Assembly (NCBI RefSeq): GCF_900156065.1 | Contig: NZ_FTNF01000013.1 | Location: 1-64,000 of the forward strand | Direction of reading: 5' to 3' | Length of the DNA: 64,000 bases | From: Micromonospora avicenniae | GTDB taxonomy: Bacteria > Actinomycetota > Actinomycetes > Mycobacteriales > Micromonosporaceae | In this document: positions 41,977-50,943 of the stretch, one piece after another | Layout of the letters: each line of letters begins with the position of its first letter | Position numbering within the stretch: the stretch's first letter is position 1 | Notes under the pieces: model-generated | Seen by the model: only the letters and a program-made list of their open reading frames with translations | Databases searched by the model: none | What the model was told of the DNA's origin: nothing | Translations under genes and position numbers: made by a program

Positions 41977-43026
41977 TCAGGCCAGGTCCAGGGAGCGGGC
42001 GGCGGAGAGGGGGTCGTTGGGGATGGTGATCGGGGCGGGGGCCGTCGAGATCGCCCACTCCGGGTCCTTGAGCCCGTGCCCGGTGACCGTGCAGACCACG
42101 GTCGCCCCGGTCGGGATCCGTCCCGCCGCCGCCTGCTGCAGCAGCCCGGCCACACTGGCCGCGCTGCCCAGTTCCACGAAGACCCCGACCTCCCGGGCGA
42201 GCAGCCGGTACGCGGAGAGGATCTCCCGATCGGTCACCGCCGCGATCAGACCGCCGGAGGCCTCCCGGGCGTCGATCGCCCGGGTCCAGCTCGCCGGATT
42301 GCCGATCCGGATCGCGGTGGCGATCGTCGACGGCTCACGTACCACCTCGCCGGTGACCAGCGGCGCCGCCCCAGCAGCCTGGAAACCGTACATCTTGGGG
42401 GCGCGGGTGGCCCGCCCGTCCGACAGCTCCTCCGAGTAACCCATCCAGTAGGCGGAGATGTTGCCGGCGTTGCCGACCGGCAGGCAGTGGATGTCCGGTG
42501 CGTCGCCGAGCGCCTCGACGATCTCGAACGCGGCGGTCTTCTGGCCGTGCAGTCGGTCGATGTTCACCGAGTTGACCAACGCCACCGGGTAGTCCTGAGC
42601 GAGCTTGGCGGCCAATGCGAGGCAGTCGTCGAAGTTGCCGTTGACCTGGAGCAGCCGCGCGCCGTGCACCAGCGCCTGGGCCAGCTTGCCCAGCGCGATC
42701 TTGCCCTGCGGCACCAGCACCGCGCAGGTCAGGCCGGCGCGGGCCGCGTACGCGGCGGCAGAGGCGCTGGTGTTCCCGGTGGACGCGCAGATGATCACCT
42801 TGTTGCCCGCTTCGACCGCCTTGGAGACCGCGACCGTCATGCCGCGGTCCTTGAACGAGCCGGTCGGGTTGGCCCCCTCCACCTTCAGGTACACATCACA
42901 GCCGAGCCTCGTGGAGAGCACCGGCGCGGGCAGCAGCGGCGTGTTCCCCTCGTGCAGGGTCACGACGGGCGTGGCGTCGGTGACCGGCAGCCGGTCCCGG
43001 TACGCCTCGATCAGACCCCGCCACAT
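41977..43026 (-). CDS. thrC: Threonine synthase
   Basis: A 349-residue PLP enzyme converting O-phosphohomoserine to threonine. The PLP lysine is in NPTGSFKDRGM; STGNTSASAAAYAARAG and PVGNAGNISAYW bind the cofactor phosphate. The ATG at 43026 has GAGGAGA six bases upstream; the frame is open further up but without family sequence. Confidence 0.97.
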   Translation of the reverse strand: MWRGLIEAYRDRLPVTDATPVVTLHEGNTPLLPAPVLSTRLGCDVYLKVEGANPTGSFKDRGMTVAVSKAVEAGNKVIICASTGNTSASAAAYAARAGLTCAVLVPQGKIALGKLAQALVHGARLLQVNGNFDDCLALAAKLAQDYPVALVNSVNIDRLHGQKTAAFEIVEALGDAPDIHCLPVGNAGNISAYWMGYSEELSDGRATRAPKMYGFQAAGAAPLVTGEVVREPSTIATAIRIGNPASWTRAIDAREASGGLIAAVTDREILSAYRLLAREVGVFVELGSAASVAGLLQQAAAGRIPTGATVVCTVTGHGLKDPEWAISTAPAPITIPNDPLSAARSLDLA

Positions 43027-43366
43027 GTCGCTCTCCTCGCCTCTCCCGCCCCACCGACCAGGGGCACGCCAAGCCTGGACCAGCCTGCCGGACCGGCCCG
43101 TGCACCACCCCCCGTTACCCACCTGGCGGGACGCCGGTGCGCCAGCACCGCCGGGCACCACCCAAGCCGGTGGGCCCTCATCGCCGGGCACGCCCACGCC
43201 CGTGCGACCGTACCGCCACCAGCGCCTGCGCCCGGGCCACCACACGGCGGCCCCGCCGGGGTGGAGCCGCCGGGGGACGCGGACGCCCGCCCGGACGACG
43301 ACGTGGCCTCCAATCGGGGCCCGGCAGCCGCCGCCGGCGACGAGCGCCCGTCACCGGGTCAACGAG
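43027..43366. other. Spacer between hom and thrC
   Basis: 340 bases without a credible gene. The region is GC-rich. I see no leader peptide rich in Thr, Ile or Met, and no clear terminator-antiterminator pair. A thrC promoter may lie here. Confidence 0.4.
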
Positions 43367-44692
43367 TCACGCCTCGCCCTCGACCCGGAGCACGCTTGTC
43401 ACCGACCGGACGATGTCCAGGCCACGCAGCTCGGAGACGGTCGCGGCGAGCGCGGCGTCCGGCGCGACGTGGGTGACGATCACCAGGTCGGCGTCCGCGC
43501 CGCTGCCCGGGGCCGAGCCCTCCGCCGGCCCCTGCCAAACCGTCGCGATCGACACGTCGTGCCGCGCGAAAACGCCGGCCACCGCGGCCAGCACGCCGGG
43601 CCGGTCGGCCACGTCGAGGCTCACGTGGTAGCGGGTGAGCGCCTCCCCCATCGACCGCACCGACAGGTCGGCGTACGCGCTCTCGCTGGCCGCGCGCACC
43701 CCGGCGAGCCGGTTACGGGCGACCGCCACCACGTCGCCGAGCACCGCGCTGGCGGTCGGCGCCCCACCCGCGCCCCGGCCGTAGAACATCAGTGGCCCGG
43801 CCGCCTCCGCCTCGACGAAGACCGCGTTGAACGCGTCGCCGACGCCGGCCAGCGGGTGGGTCAGCGGGATCATCGCCGGGTGCACCCGGACGTTGACGGT
43901 CTCCCGGCCGGCCGCGTCCACGCCCCGGGCGGCGAGACAGAGCAGCTTGATGGTGCACCCCATCGCCTTGGCGCTGGCCACGTCGGCGGCGGTGACCTCG
44001 GTGATCCCCTCCCGGTGCACGTCGGCGGCGCTCACCCGGGTGTGGAACGCCAGCGAGGCGAGGATCGCCGCCTTCGCCGCCGCGTCGAAGCCCTCCACGT
44101 CGGCCGTCGGGTCGGCCTCGGCGTACCCCAGCTCGGTCGCCTGCTCCAGCGCCTCGGCGAAGCCGGCGCCGGTGGCGTCCATGGCGGAGAGGATGAAGTT
44201 GGTGGTGCCGTTGACGATGCCGGTCACCCGGGTGATCCGGTCCCCGTGCAGCGACTCGCGCAGCGGGCGCAGCAACGGGATCGCGCCGGCCACCGCGGCC
44301 TCGTAGTAGAGGTCCGCGCCGCCCTCGGCGGCCGCGTCGTGCAGCGCCCCGCCGTCCTCGGCGAGCAACGCCTTGTTGGCGGTCACCACGCTCTTACCGG
44401 CACGCAGCGCCTCGACCAGCCACTCGCGCGCCGGCTCGATGCCGCCCACCACCTCGACCACGACGTCCACGTCGTCCCGCTTGATCAGGCCGAGGGCGTC
44501 GGTGGTGAAGAGCGACGGGTCCACCGGCAGCTCGCCGCGGTCCCGATTGATCCGGCGTACGGCGATGCCGGCGAGCTCCAGCGGGGCACCGATCCGGGCG
44601 GCGAGGTCGGCCGACTGCTCGTGCAGCAGCCGCACCACCTCCCCGCCGACCGTGCCGCAGCCGAGCAACGCCAGGCGCACAGGTGAGGTCAT
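43367..44692 (-). CDS. hom: Homoserine dehydrogenase
   Basis: A 441-residue NAD(P)-dependent enzyme. The Rossmann fold begins LALLGCGTVGGEVV. Catalytic-domain motifs include NKALLAEDGG, GIVNGTTNFIL and the Lys/Asp-containing DPTADVEGFDAAAKAAIL. The C-terminal ACT domain (about 350-441) allows threonine feedback inhibition. The ATG overlaps the lysA stop as ATGA, so hom is coupled to lysA. Confidence 0.97.
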   Translation of the reverse strand: MTSPVRLALLGCGTVGGEVVRLLHEQSADLAARIGAPLELAGIAVRRINRDRGELPVDPSLFTTDALGLIKRDDVDVVVEVVGGIEPAREWLVEALRAGKSVVTANKALLAEDGGALHDAAAEGGADLYYEAAVAGAIPLLRPLRESLHGDRITRVTGIVNGTTNFILSAMDATGAGFAEALEQATELGYAEADPTADVEGFDAAAKAAILASLAFHTRVSAADVHREGITEVTAADVASAKAMGCTIKLLCLAARGVDAAGRETVNVRVHPAMIPLTHPLAGVGDAFNAVFVEAEAAGPLMFYGRGAGGAPTASAVLGDVVAVARNRLAGVRAASESAYADLSVRSMGEALTRYHVSLDVADRPGVLAAVAGVFARHDVSIATVWQGPAEGSAPGSGADADLVIVTHVAPDAALAATVSELRGLDIVRSVTSVLRVEGEA

Positions 44693-46074
44693 CCAACATC
44701 CAATGCGAGCAGGTCCTCTTCGGTCTCCCGCCGGACGATCAGACGCGCCTGGCCGTCGCGCACCGCGACCACCGGGGGGCGCGGCACGTGGTTGTAGTTG
44801 CTGGCCATGCTCCGGCAGTACGCGCCGGTGCCGGGCACCGCGACAAGATCTCCGGGCTGCACGTCGGCGGGCAGGAATTCATCCTTCACCACGATGTCCC
44901 CGGACTCACAGTGCTTTCCCACCACGCGGGCGAGCATCGGCTCGGCGGCCGACGCCCGGGAGGCCAGCGTCGCGGAGTACGACGCGTCGTACAGCGCGGT
45001 GCGGATGTTGTCGCTCATTCCGCCGTCGACGCTCACGTACGTACGGATGCCGTCCACGTCCTTGACCGTGCCCACGTCGTAGAGGGTGAACATGGCCGGG
45101 CCGACGATCGCCCGGCCGGGCTCGATGGAGAGCTGCGGTACGGCCAGCCGCTCGGCCTCGCACTCACTGTCGACGATCTTGCGCAGCCGCTTCGCCAGGT
45201 CGTGCGGCGCGGCCGGGTCGTCCTGCGTCGTGTACGCGATGCCGAAGCCGCCGCCCAGGTCCAGCTCGGGCAGCTCCACCCCACGGGCGTCGCGGATCTG
45301 CGCCTGCAGGGCGAGCACCCGCCGGGCCGAAACCTCGAAACCGCTGGCGTCGAAGATCTGCGACCCGATGTGCGAGTGCAGGCCGCGCAACTCCAGCACA
45401 TCCTCGTCGAGGATCTTGAAGGCCGCCGCGGCAGCCGCCCCGCCCGCCAGCGAGAAGCCGAACTTCTGGTCCTCGTGGGCGGTGGCGATGAACTCGTGGG
45501 TGTGCGCCTCGACTCCGACGGTGACCCGGACCAGCACCCGGGGGCGTACGCCCCGCTCACGGGCCAGCGCGGTCAGCCGGTCGATCTCGGCGAACGAGTC
45601 GACGATGATCCGCCCCACCCCGGCGTCCACCGCCCGGGTCAGCTCGGCGAGCGACTTGTTGTTGCCGTGGAACCCGATCCGCTCCGCCGGCATCCCGGCC
45701 GCCAGCGCGACGGCCAGTTCACCGCCGCTGCACACGTCGAGGTGCAGGCCCTCCTCGTCGATCATCCGCACCACGGCCCGGCAGAGGAACGCCTTGCCGG
45801 CGTAGTAGACGTCCACGTCCGGGAACGCGGTCCGGAAGTCGCGGCAGCGCGAGCGCAGGTCGTCCTCGTCCAGCACGTAGACCGGGGTGCCGAACTGGGC
45901 GGCGAGGTCGCGCACGCTCAGGCCCGCGACGGCGAGCGACCCGTCGGCGCCACGCCGGACGTTGCGCGGCCAGAGTTCCGGCACCAGAGCGTTGACGTCG
46001 GCCGGCGTACGCAGCCAGGCCGGCCCACGGGTGCCGATCTCACCGTGCAGCGCGCCTGCCTCGTGAGCCCGCAT
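44689..46074 (-). CDS. lysA: Diaminopimelate decarboxylase
   Basis: A 461-residue PLP enzyme, last step of lysine synthesis. The PLP lysine is in VYYAGKAFLCRAVV; GFHGNNKS, HSHIGSQI (here HIGSQIFDASGF), LDLGGGFGI and the C-terminal VSVDGGMSDN and GTGAYCRSMASNYN motifs are present. It begins 6 bases after the argS stop, and its end is fused to hom by a 4-base overlap. Confidence 0.97.
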   Translation of the reverse strand: MRAHEAGALHGEIGTRGPAWLRTPADVNALVPELWPRNVRRGADGSLAVAGLSVRDLAAQFGTPVYVLDEDDLRSRCRDFRTAFPDVDVYYAGKAFLCRAVVRMIDEEGLHLDVCSGGELAVALAAGMPAERIGFHGNNKSLAELTRAVDAGVGRIIVDSFAEIDRLTALARERGVRPRVLVRVTVGVEAHTHEFIATAHEDQKFGFSLAGGAAAAAAFKILDEDVLELRGLHSHIGSQIFDASGFEVSARRVLALQAQIRDARGVELPELDLGGGFGIAYTTQDDPAAPHDLAKRLRKIVDSECEAERLAVPQLSIEPGRAIVGPAMFTLYDVGTVKDVDGIRTYVSVDGGMSDNIRTALYDASYSATLASRASAAEPMLARVVGKHCESGDIVVKDEFLPADVQPGDLVAVPGTGAYCRSMASNYNHVPRPPVVAVRDGQARLIVRRETEEDLLALDVG

Positions 46075-46080
46075 GATTCG

Positions 46081-47748
46081 TTACATCCTCTCCGGTGCGG
46101 AGACGCCGAGCAGGTGCAGGCCGTTGGCGATCACGGTGCGGGTGGCGTCGTTGAGCCAGAGCCGGGCGCGGTGCAGGTCGGTGATCTCCTCGTCGCCCTG
46201 CGGCAGGACCCGGCAGTTGTCGTAGAAGCGGTGGTACGCCTGGGAGAGGTCCTTCTCCAGGTAGTGCGCCAGGCGGTGCGGTGCGCGCAGCTCGGCGGCG
46301 GCGGCTACCACGGCGGGGAACTCGGCGAGCGCCTTGAGCAGCTCGTTCTCCTTCTCGTGGCCGAGCAGCTCCGGGCGGAACGCGTCGGCGTCGCCCCGGG
46401 TCAGACCGACCTCGGCCGCGTTGCGACCCACGCCGGCGGTGCGCGCCGCCACGTACTGGACGTAGTAGACCGGGTTGTCACGGGTGGCCCGGGTCCACAG
46501 CTCCACGTCGATGTCGATCGGCGAGTCGCTTGAGTAGCGAGCGAGCGCGTAGCGGGCGGCGTCCACGCCGATCGCGTCGACCAGGTCCTCCAGGGTGACC
46601 ACGGTGCCGGCCCGCTTGCTCATCCGCATCGGAGCGCCGTCGCGGACCAGATTGACCAGCTGGCCGATGAGGATCTCCAGGTTGCGCTCCGGGTCGTCAC
46701 CGAAACACGCGGCCATCGCCTTCATCCGGCCGATGTAGCCGTGGTGGTCGGCGCCCAGCATGATCACGACCCGCTCGAAGCCGCGCTCGCGCTTGTCGAG
46801 GTAGTAGGCGCAGTCGGCGGCGAAGTAGGTCCACTCACCGTTGGACTTGCGCAGCACCCGGTCCTTGTCGTCGCCGAACTCCGTGGTGCGCAGCCAGGTC
46901 GCGCCCTCGGCCTCGAAGACGTGGCCCTGCTCCCGTAGGCGGGCCAGGGCGAGGTCCAGCTCGCCCCGGTCGTGCAGGTCCTTCTCGTTGAAGTACGTGT
47001 CGAACTCGACCCCGAAGTCGCGCAGCGAGGAGCGGATCTCGTCGAACATCAGCGCGACGCCCTCGACCCGGAAGACCTCCTGGGCCGCGGTGTCGTCGAG
47101 GGAGAGCACGTCGGGCCGGCGGGCCTGGACCTCGGCGGCGATCTCCGCGATGTACGCCCCGCCGTAGCCGTCCTCGGGCGCCGGCTCACCCTTGGCCGCG
47201 GCGAGCAGTGAACGGGCGAACCGGTCGATCTGCGAGCCCGCGTCGTTGAAGTAGTACTCGGTGCCCACGTCGGCGCCGCTGGCCCGCAGGAGCCGGCTCA
47301 GCGCGTCGCCTACCGCGGCCCACCGGACCCCGCCGATGTGCACCGGGCCGGTCGGGTTGGCGGAGACGAACTCCAGGTTGATCCGCTGCCCGGCGAGCCG
47401 CTCGCTGCGCCCGTACTCCGCGCCGGCCTCGACGATCACGCGGGCGAGCTGCCCGGCGGCGGCCGCGTCCAGCCGGATGTTGAGGAAGCCGGGGCCGGCG
47501 ATCTCCACGGACTTGACGCCCGGCGCCTTGCCCAGCTCGTCGGCGAGGGCGCCCGCCAGCTCCCGCGGCGGCCGGCCGACCTTCTTGCTCAGCTGCAACG
47601 CCAAGGTCGAGGCGTAGTCGCCGTGTTCCGGGTTCCGGGGTCGCTCGACGGTGGTCTCCCCGGGCAGCACGGAGGGGTCCAGACCCCGTTGGGTGAAGAC
47701 GGCGTGGGCTGCGGCGAGGACGACCTCGGCGAGTTCTGCGGGAGTCAC
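46081..47748 (-). CDS. argS: Arginyl-tRNA synthetase
   Basis: A 555-residue class I synthetase. The HIGH signature is ANPTGPVHIGG and the KMSKS-like loop is MRMSKRAG. The N-terminal Add1 domain (about 1-110) and the C-terminal DALR anticodon domain are present. The GTG at 47748 has no ribosome-binding site but lies 6 bases after TAACAT, so a leaderless start is likely. First gene of the argS-lysA-hom unit. A tRNA-Arg gene lies 3 kb away. Confidence 0.97.
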   Translation of the reverse strand: MTPAELAEVVLAAAHAVFTQRGLDPSVLPGETTVERPRNPEHGDYASTLALQLSKKVGRPPRELAGALADELGKAPGVKSVEIAGPGFLNIRLDAAAAGQLARVIVEAGAEYGRSERLAGQRINLEFVSANPTGPVHIGGVRWAAVGDALSRLLRASGADVGTEYYFNDAGSQIDRFARSLLAAAKGEPAPEDGYGGAYIAEIAAEVQARRPDVLSLDDTAAQEVFRVEGVALMFDEIRSSLRDFGVEFDTYFNEKDLHDRGELDLALARLREQGHVFEAEGATWLRTTEFGDDKDRVLRKSNGEWTYFAADCAYYLDKRERGFERVVIMLGADHHGYIGRMKAMAACFGDDPERNLEILIGQLVNLVRDGAPMRMSKRAGTVVTLEDLVDAIGVDAARYALARYSSDSPIDIDVELWTRATRDNPVYYVQYVAARTAGVGRNAAEVGLTRGDADAFRPELLGHEKENELLKALAEFPAVVAAAAELRAPHRLAHYLEKDLSQAYHRFYDNCRVLPQGDEEITDLHRARLWLNDATRTVIANGLHLLGVSAPERM

Positions 47749-47754
47749 CGATAC

Positions 47755-47773
47755 ATGTTATCGGGGGTAGACT
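47755..47773. promoter_or_regulatory. Divergent -10 boxes for argS and the DUF3105 gene
   Basis: On the minus strand TAACAT (47755-47760) stands 6 bases before the argS GTG. On the plus strand TAGACT (47768-47773) stands about 75 bases before the DUF3105 ATG. The two promoters therefore almost overlap. Confidence 0.45.
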
Positions 47774-47847
47774 CGGTCCCCGCGGCGGCGACCCGTTGTG
47801 CGTACCAGACCCGCCGGCTCCCTGACCGACCGACCTGACGAGGCACG

Positions 47848-48648
47848 ATGAGCATCAGCACCCCGGGCGGCGAGCAGCGCCGTCCGACCGTGGTCAGCAC
47901 GGGCAAGAAGCCGGCCGCGGGTCGGCCGGCGTCCGGCGCCAAGGCCGGATCCGGCAAGCCGACCGCCACCCGGTCCGGCGGAGGCAAGGGCCCCCGCAAG
48001 CCGATCGCCCCGGTCAAGGTCAGCCAGGGCCGCGCCAAGGGCCCGATCATCCTCTTCGCCGTCGTGGGCCTGGTCGCGGTCGGCATCATCGGTTTCGGCG
48101 CCTGGGCCGCGTTCCAGGGCTCCAAGCCGTGGGAGGAGCGGGCCGACGCGATCAGCGGCATCGTCAACTACCGCAAGAAGGACCCGGAGCTGGTCAAGGG
48201 CAGCAACCACCAGCCCGGCCCGATCAAGTACACGATCTCGCCGCCGGTGGCCGGCCCGCACAACCAGGCCTGGCAGAACTGCATGGGCGACGTCTACGAC
48301 GCCCCGATCGCCAACGAGCACGCGGTGCACAGCCTGGAGCACGGCTCGATCTGGATCACCTACCGCCCCGACCTCCCGGCCGACCAGGTCGCCAAGCTCG
48401 CCGACAAGGTGCGTGGCAACGAGAAGATGCTCATGAGCCCGTTCGAGGGTCTGGACAAGCCGATCTCGCTGCAGGCCTGGGGCTACCAGCTCAAGCTCGA
48501 CAACGCCGACGACAGCCGGATCGACGAGTTCATCAAGACGCTGCGGGTGAACGCCTCGATCGAGGGCCCGACCGCGCTGTGCAACCAGGGCATCACTGCC
48601 ACCGGCACCACGCCGCATGACGACGGTGTGCAGATGCCGACCCAGTAA
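47848..48648 (+). CDS. DUF3105 membrane-anchored protein
   Basis: 266 residues. A basic, Gly/Lys-rich cytoplasmic tail of about 60 residues is followed by one membrane helix (about 68-90) and an outward DUF3105 domain with NEHAVHSLEHGSIWITYRPD, whose His/Glu residues could bind metal. Two cysteines (WQNCMG and ALCNQG) may form a disulfide. Function unknown. The DUF305 gene begins 6 bases later, so they form an operon. Confidence 0.88.
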   Translation: MSISTPGGEQRRPTVVSTGKKPAAGRPASGAKAGSGKPTATRSGGGKGPRKPIAPVKVSQGRAKGPIILFAVVGLVAVGIIGFGAWAAFQGSKPWEERADAISGIVNYRKKDPELVKGSNHQPGPIKYTISPPVAGPHNQAWQNCMGDVYDAPIANEHAVHSLEHGSIWITYRPDLPADQVAKLADKVRGNEKMLMSPFEGLDKPISLQAWGYQLKLDNADDSRIDEFIKTLRVNASIEGPTALCNQGITATGTTPHDDGVQMPTQ

Positions 48649-48653
48649 GGATC

Positions 48654-49319
48654 ATGATGACGGCTCCCGCCACCCTTGACAGCTCATTCGACGCCCCGGC
48701 CGCCGACGGCGGCCGGGGGTCCCGTCCCCGCCTCGGCCTGGTGGGAATCGCCGTCGCCGTCGTGGTCGCCCTTCTCCTCGGGTACGCCGGGGGGCTGCTG
48801 ACCCCCCGGCTGACCCGCCCCGGCGACGACTCGGTCGAGGCCGGCTTCGCCCGGGACATGACCGCCCACCACGCGCAGGCGGTCGAGATGGGGATGCTGG
48901 CGTTCCAGCGCGGCACCGACCCCGAGGTACGCCAGATCGGCGGCGACATCGCCAGCGGCCAGCAGGGCGAGATCGGCATCATGCAGACCTGGCTGCGCAG
49001 CTGGGGGCTGGATCCGACCGGTTCGCAGCCGCGCATGGCGTGGATGGCGGACGGCGCGGGCCTGGTCAAGAACGGCCTGATGCCGGGCATGGCCACACCT
49101 CAGGAGATGGAGAAGCTGCGCGCGGCGCAGGGCCGGGAGTTCGACCTCCTGTTCCTGAACATGATGATCAATCACCATCTGGGCGGCGTCCACATGATCG
49201 ACGGCGTGCTCGACGCCGGCGACGAACCGGAGGTGCTCCGGACGGCGCAGATCATGAAGAACACCCAGCAGACCGACCTCACCAACCTCCAGAACGCGAA
49301 GAAGCGCCTCGGCGGCTGA
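48654..49319 (+). CDS. DUF305 (ferritin-like) membrane-anchored protein
   Basis: 221 residues: one membrane helix (about 27-50), then a DUF305 four-helix domain with the paired His motifs MTAHHAQAVEMGML and MMINHHLGGVHM. DUF305 proteins bind metal, often copper, outside the membrane. Two ATG codons in a row occur at the start. Paired with the DUF3105 gene, a pairing also seen in other actinomycetes to my knowledge. Confidence 0.9.
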   Translation: MMTAPATLDSSFDAPAADGGRGSRPRLGLVGIAVAVVVALLLGYAGGLLTPRLTRPGDDSVEAGFARDMTAHHAQAVEMGMLAFQRGTDPEVRQIGGDIASGQQGEIGIMQTWLRSWGLDPTGSQPRMAWMADGAGLVKNGLMPGMATPQEMEKLRAAQGREFDLLFLNMMINHHLGGVHMIDGVLDAGDEPEVLRTAQIMKNTQQTDLTNLQNAKKRLGG

Positions 49320-49828
49320 CGACCGTACCGTCCCGCCCACGACACGCCCCGGGGCGGCGCATGCCCCCGGGGGCGGGGCGGCGTGGGGGCGGGGCGGCGC
49401 GGCCCGAGGGTGGCGCCGGGACGGCGCGGCGCGGCGCCGGGGGGCGGCGCGAAGATCAACTCGGGTTCCTTGAAGTCGGGGTATCCGGACAGCTGGGACA
49501 GCCCGATATACACGCACCTCGTGTGGATCAACCAAGTTGACGGCCGTCCCGCCAAGACCCCGGACCGGCCCGGCCCGCATCGGCCGGGCCCCTGACCTCC
49601 GAGCCGGCCCGAACGGCTCGTCCGGGGACCATGCAGCTTGAACGCCCAGCGCCGGCCAGCGGCCAGCCTGGCGGTCAAGGTCGAGGTGACTCCCTAGACA
49701 CACCCCGAAACGACACACCCTGAATCAACGCGGCTGGAGCATCTCCGACCCGGCCCCGCCCGGGCTTCCGGCTGCTCGGACACAGGAGGACAACCCTCAC
49801 ACGCTATGGGCGGTCTGCCCGATTACGT
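49320..49828. other. 509-base intergenic region
   Basis: A GC-rich stretch of CGGGGCGGCG-type simple sequence (49350-49450) is followed by palindrome family A copy 2 (49454-49533) and then a more average sequence leading to the wHTH gene. No gene is seen. Confidence 0.5.
49454..49533. repeat. Dispersed palindromic element, family A, copy 2
   Basis: The 80-base element begins GATCAACTCGGGTTCCTTGA and continues AGTCGGGGTATCCGG, which matches the reverse complement of the copy at 730-808 at about 34 of 38 positions. The second half (to GTGTGGATCAACC) is an imperfect inverted repeat of the first. Confidence 0.8.
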
Positions 49829-50584
49829 GTGTTAGAGAGTTTTCTCCACACATATCGTGACCAGTTGCGATTCGGGCTCGTTGCGCAAGACGTGGGGGTT
49901 GCACTGAGAGACGCACGGCGTTCGGTCACCAGTTGGTGCCGGCGCCACACCATCGGCGGTGACGGGGCGGTGGCAGCCGCCCGTCGCGGACAGCGGCAGG
50001 GCGAGCCGGGGATGCTCAGCCGCGAACAGGAACTCGAGCTGATCGACACCCTGCGAGGCGTCCATCCGGACCAGTTCGAACTGGGCGAGGAGTTGTGGAC
50101 GCGGCAGAGCCTGACCGCCCTCATCCAGCGGCAGTTCGACCTGCCGATGGACGCCGGCGCGGTCGGGGCGTACCTGCGGGCCTGGGGGTTGGGTCCGCGG
50201 GAGCCTCGCGAGCGCGCCTGCGGGCTCTGCGTGGGCGCGGTCGAGCGCTGGGTACGCAGCGAGTACCCGGCGATCACCCGGGCCGCCCAGGAACACCTCG
50301 CCGAGGTCTACTGGATCGGCCGGGTCCGACTGCGCGGCACGATGCCCGCGGCGGACGTCGTCTCCGCCGTCTCCTCCCGCGGCCGCGTCCGGTTCATGAT
50401 CACCACTCCTGACGTCGACCCGCCTTTGCCGCGCGACTTCGTCCTGCGGCTGAGTGGCGAGGAGCAGCGCACGGTGCACCTGATCGTGGATGGCTCCTGG
50501 GCCCGCAACGAGTGGCCGCGCCGGCTACCCCGACGGATCACGCTGCACCCGCTGCCCAGCTGCGGCCGCACCCAAGCCGCCTGA
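49829..50584 (+). CDS. IS630-transposase-derived winged-helix protein (truncated, probably domesticated)
   Basis: 251 residues in an uninterrupted frame from a GTG. The first 150 residues follow the two HTH domains of IS630-family transposases: an N-terminal RDARRSVTSWCRRHTIGGDG helix-turn-helix, then ELWTRQSLTALIQRQFDLPM and VGAYLRAWGLGPREPRERAC, and WVRSEYPAITRAA. In the catalytic part the first Asp motif (family form VYFADEAG) has become VYWIGRVRLRG, and about 50 residues are missing. LIVDGSWARNEWPRRLP keeps the second Asp, and the protein ends before the third acidic residue. It should not transpose; DNA binding is the likely retained role. No inverted repeats or target duplication are seen. 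Confidence 0.65.
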   Translation: MLESFLHTYRDQLRFGLVAQDVGVALRDARRSVTSWCRRHTIGGDGAVAAARRGQRQGEPGMLSREQELELIDTLRGVHPDQFELGEELWTRQSLTALIQRQFDLPMDAGAVGAYLRAWGLGPREPRERACGLCVGAVERWVRSEYPAITRAAQEHLAEVYWIGRVRLRGTMPAADVVSAVSSRGRVRFMITTPDVDPPLPRDFVLRLSGEEQRTVHLIVDGSWARNEWPRRLPRRITLHPLPSCGRTQAA

Positions 50585-50585
50585 C

Positions 50586-50647
50586 CCAACCCCTCCCCCG
50601 CCCTCCGGAAACGCTCGCCGCGAGGGCAGGGCCGCGGGAGTGGGTTG
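50586..50647. terminator. Hairpin after the IS630-derived gene
   Basis: CCAACCCCTCCCCCG (50586-50600) pairs with CGCGGGAGTGGGTTG (50633-50647) with a few mismatches, and the inner GCCCT/AGGGC extends the stem. It starts two bases after the stop codon. Confidence 0.5.
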
Positions 50648-50721
50648 AGTGAGGAGAAGGGGGCTGAGCAGGGATGACACGCACGGCGGATACCGATTCG
50701 TCGTCCGTGCAGGGTGTTTGC

Positions 50722-50727
50722 TAGTCT
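50722..50727 (+). promoter_or_regulatory. TAGTCT -10 box of tRNA-Arg
   Basis: TAGTCT lies 14 bases before the first tRNA base, so transcription would start a few bases upstream of the mature end. Confidence 0.4.
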
Positions 50728-50741
50728 TTCCCAGTCGCTGA

Positions 50742-50816
50742 GCCCCCGTAGCTCAGGGGATAGAGCACCGCCCTCCGGAGGCGGGGGCGCAGGTTCGAAT
50801 CCTGCCGGGGGCACCA
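50742..50816 (+). tRNA. tRNA-Arg (anticodon CCG)
   Basis: A complete cloverleaf. The acceptor stem is GCCCCCG/CGGGGGC, the D arm is GCTC-GAGC, and the anticodon stem CCGCC/GGCGG holds loop CTCCGGA with anticodon CCG for CGG codons. The T arm is GCAGG-TTCGAAT-CCTGC. The discriminator is A, and the CCA end is encoded (50814-50816). A hairpin terminator follows. I see no integration scar at its 3' end. Confidence 0.96.
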
Positions 50817-50831
50817 CCGATTAGACACACG

Positions 50832-50867
50832 AAAGGCCGCTGACCAGCATTCCTGGCAGCGGCCTTT
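50832..50867 (+). terminator. Terminator of tRNA-Arg
   Basis: AAAGGCCGCTG (50832-50842) pairs perfectly with CAGCGGCCTTT (50857-50867), ending in TTTG; it starts 15 bases after the CCA end. Confidence 0.8.
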
Positions 50868-50943
50868 GTCGTACGCGTGGCTAGCCTGACCGCTCCCCCG
50901 CTCCTGCCGGCGACGCGCCGAGCTTGATCAGCCGCACGGCGGG

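Noticed and set aside
43027..43245. Open frame extending thrC upstream by 73 codons
   Set aside because: The extension is rich in Trp, Gly and Arg, lacks family similarity, and a good ribosome-binding site precedes the internal ATG at 43026.
49350..49450. GC-rich simple sequence as a possible small gene
   Set aside because: Composition is a low-complexity run of CGGGGCGGCG with no start site or protein-like frame.
50742..50816. tRNA-Arg as attachment site of an integrated element
   Set aside because: No direct repeat of the tRNA 3' end and no integrase gene are found in the following 13 kb.
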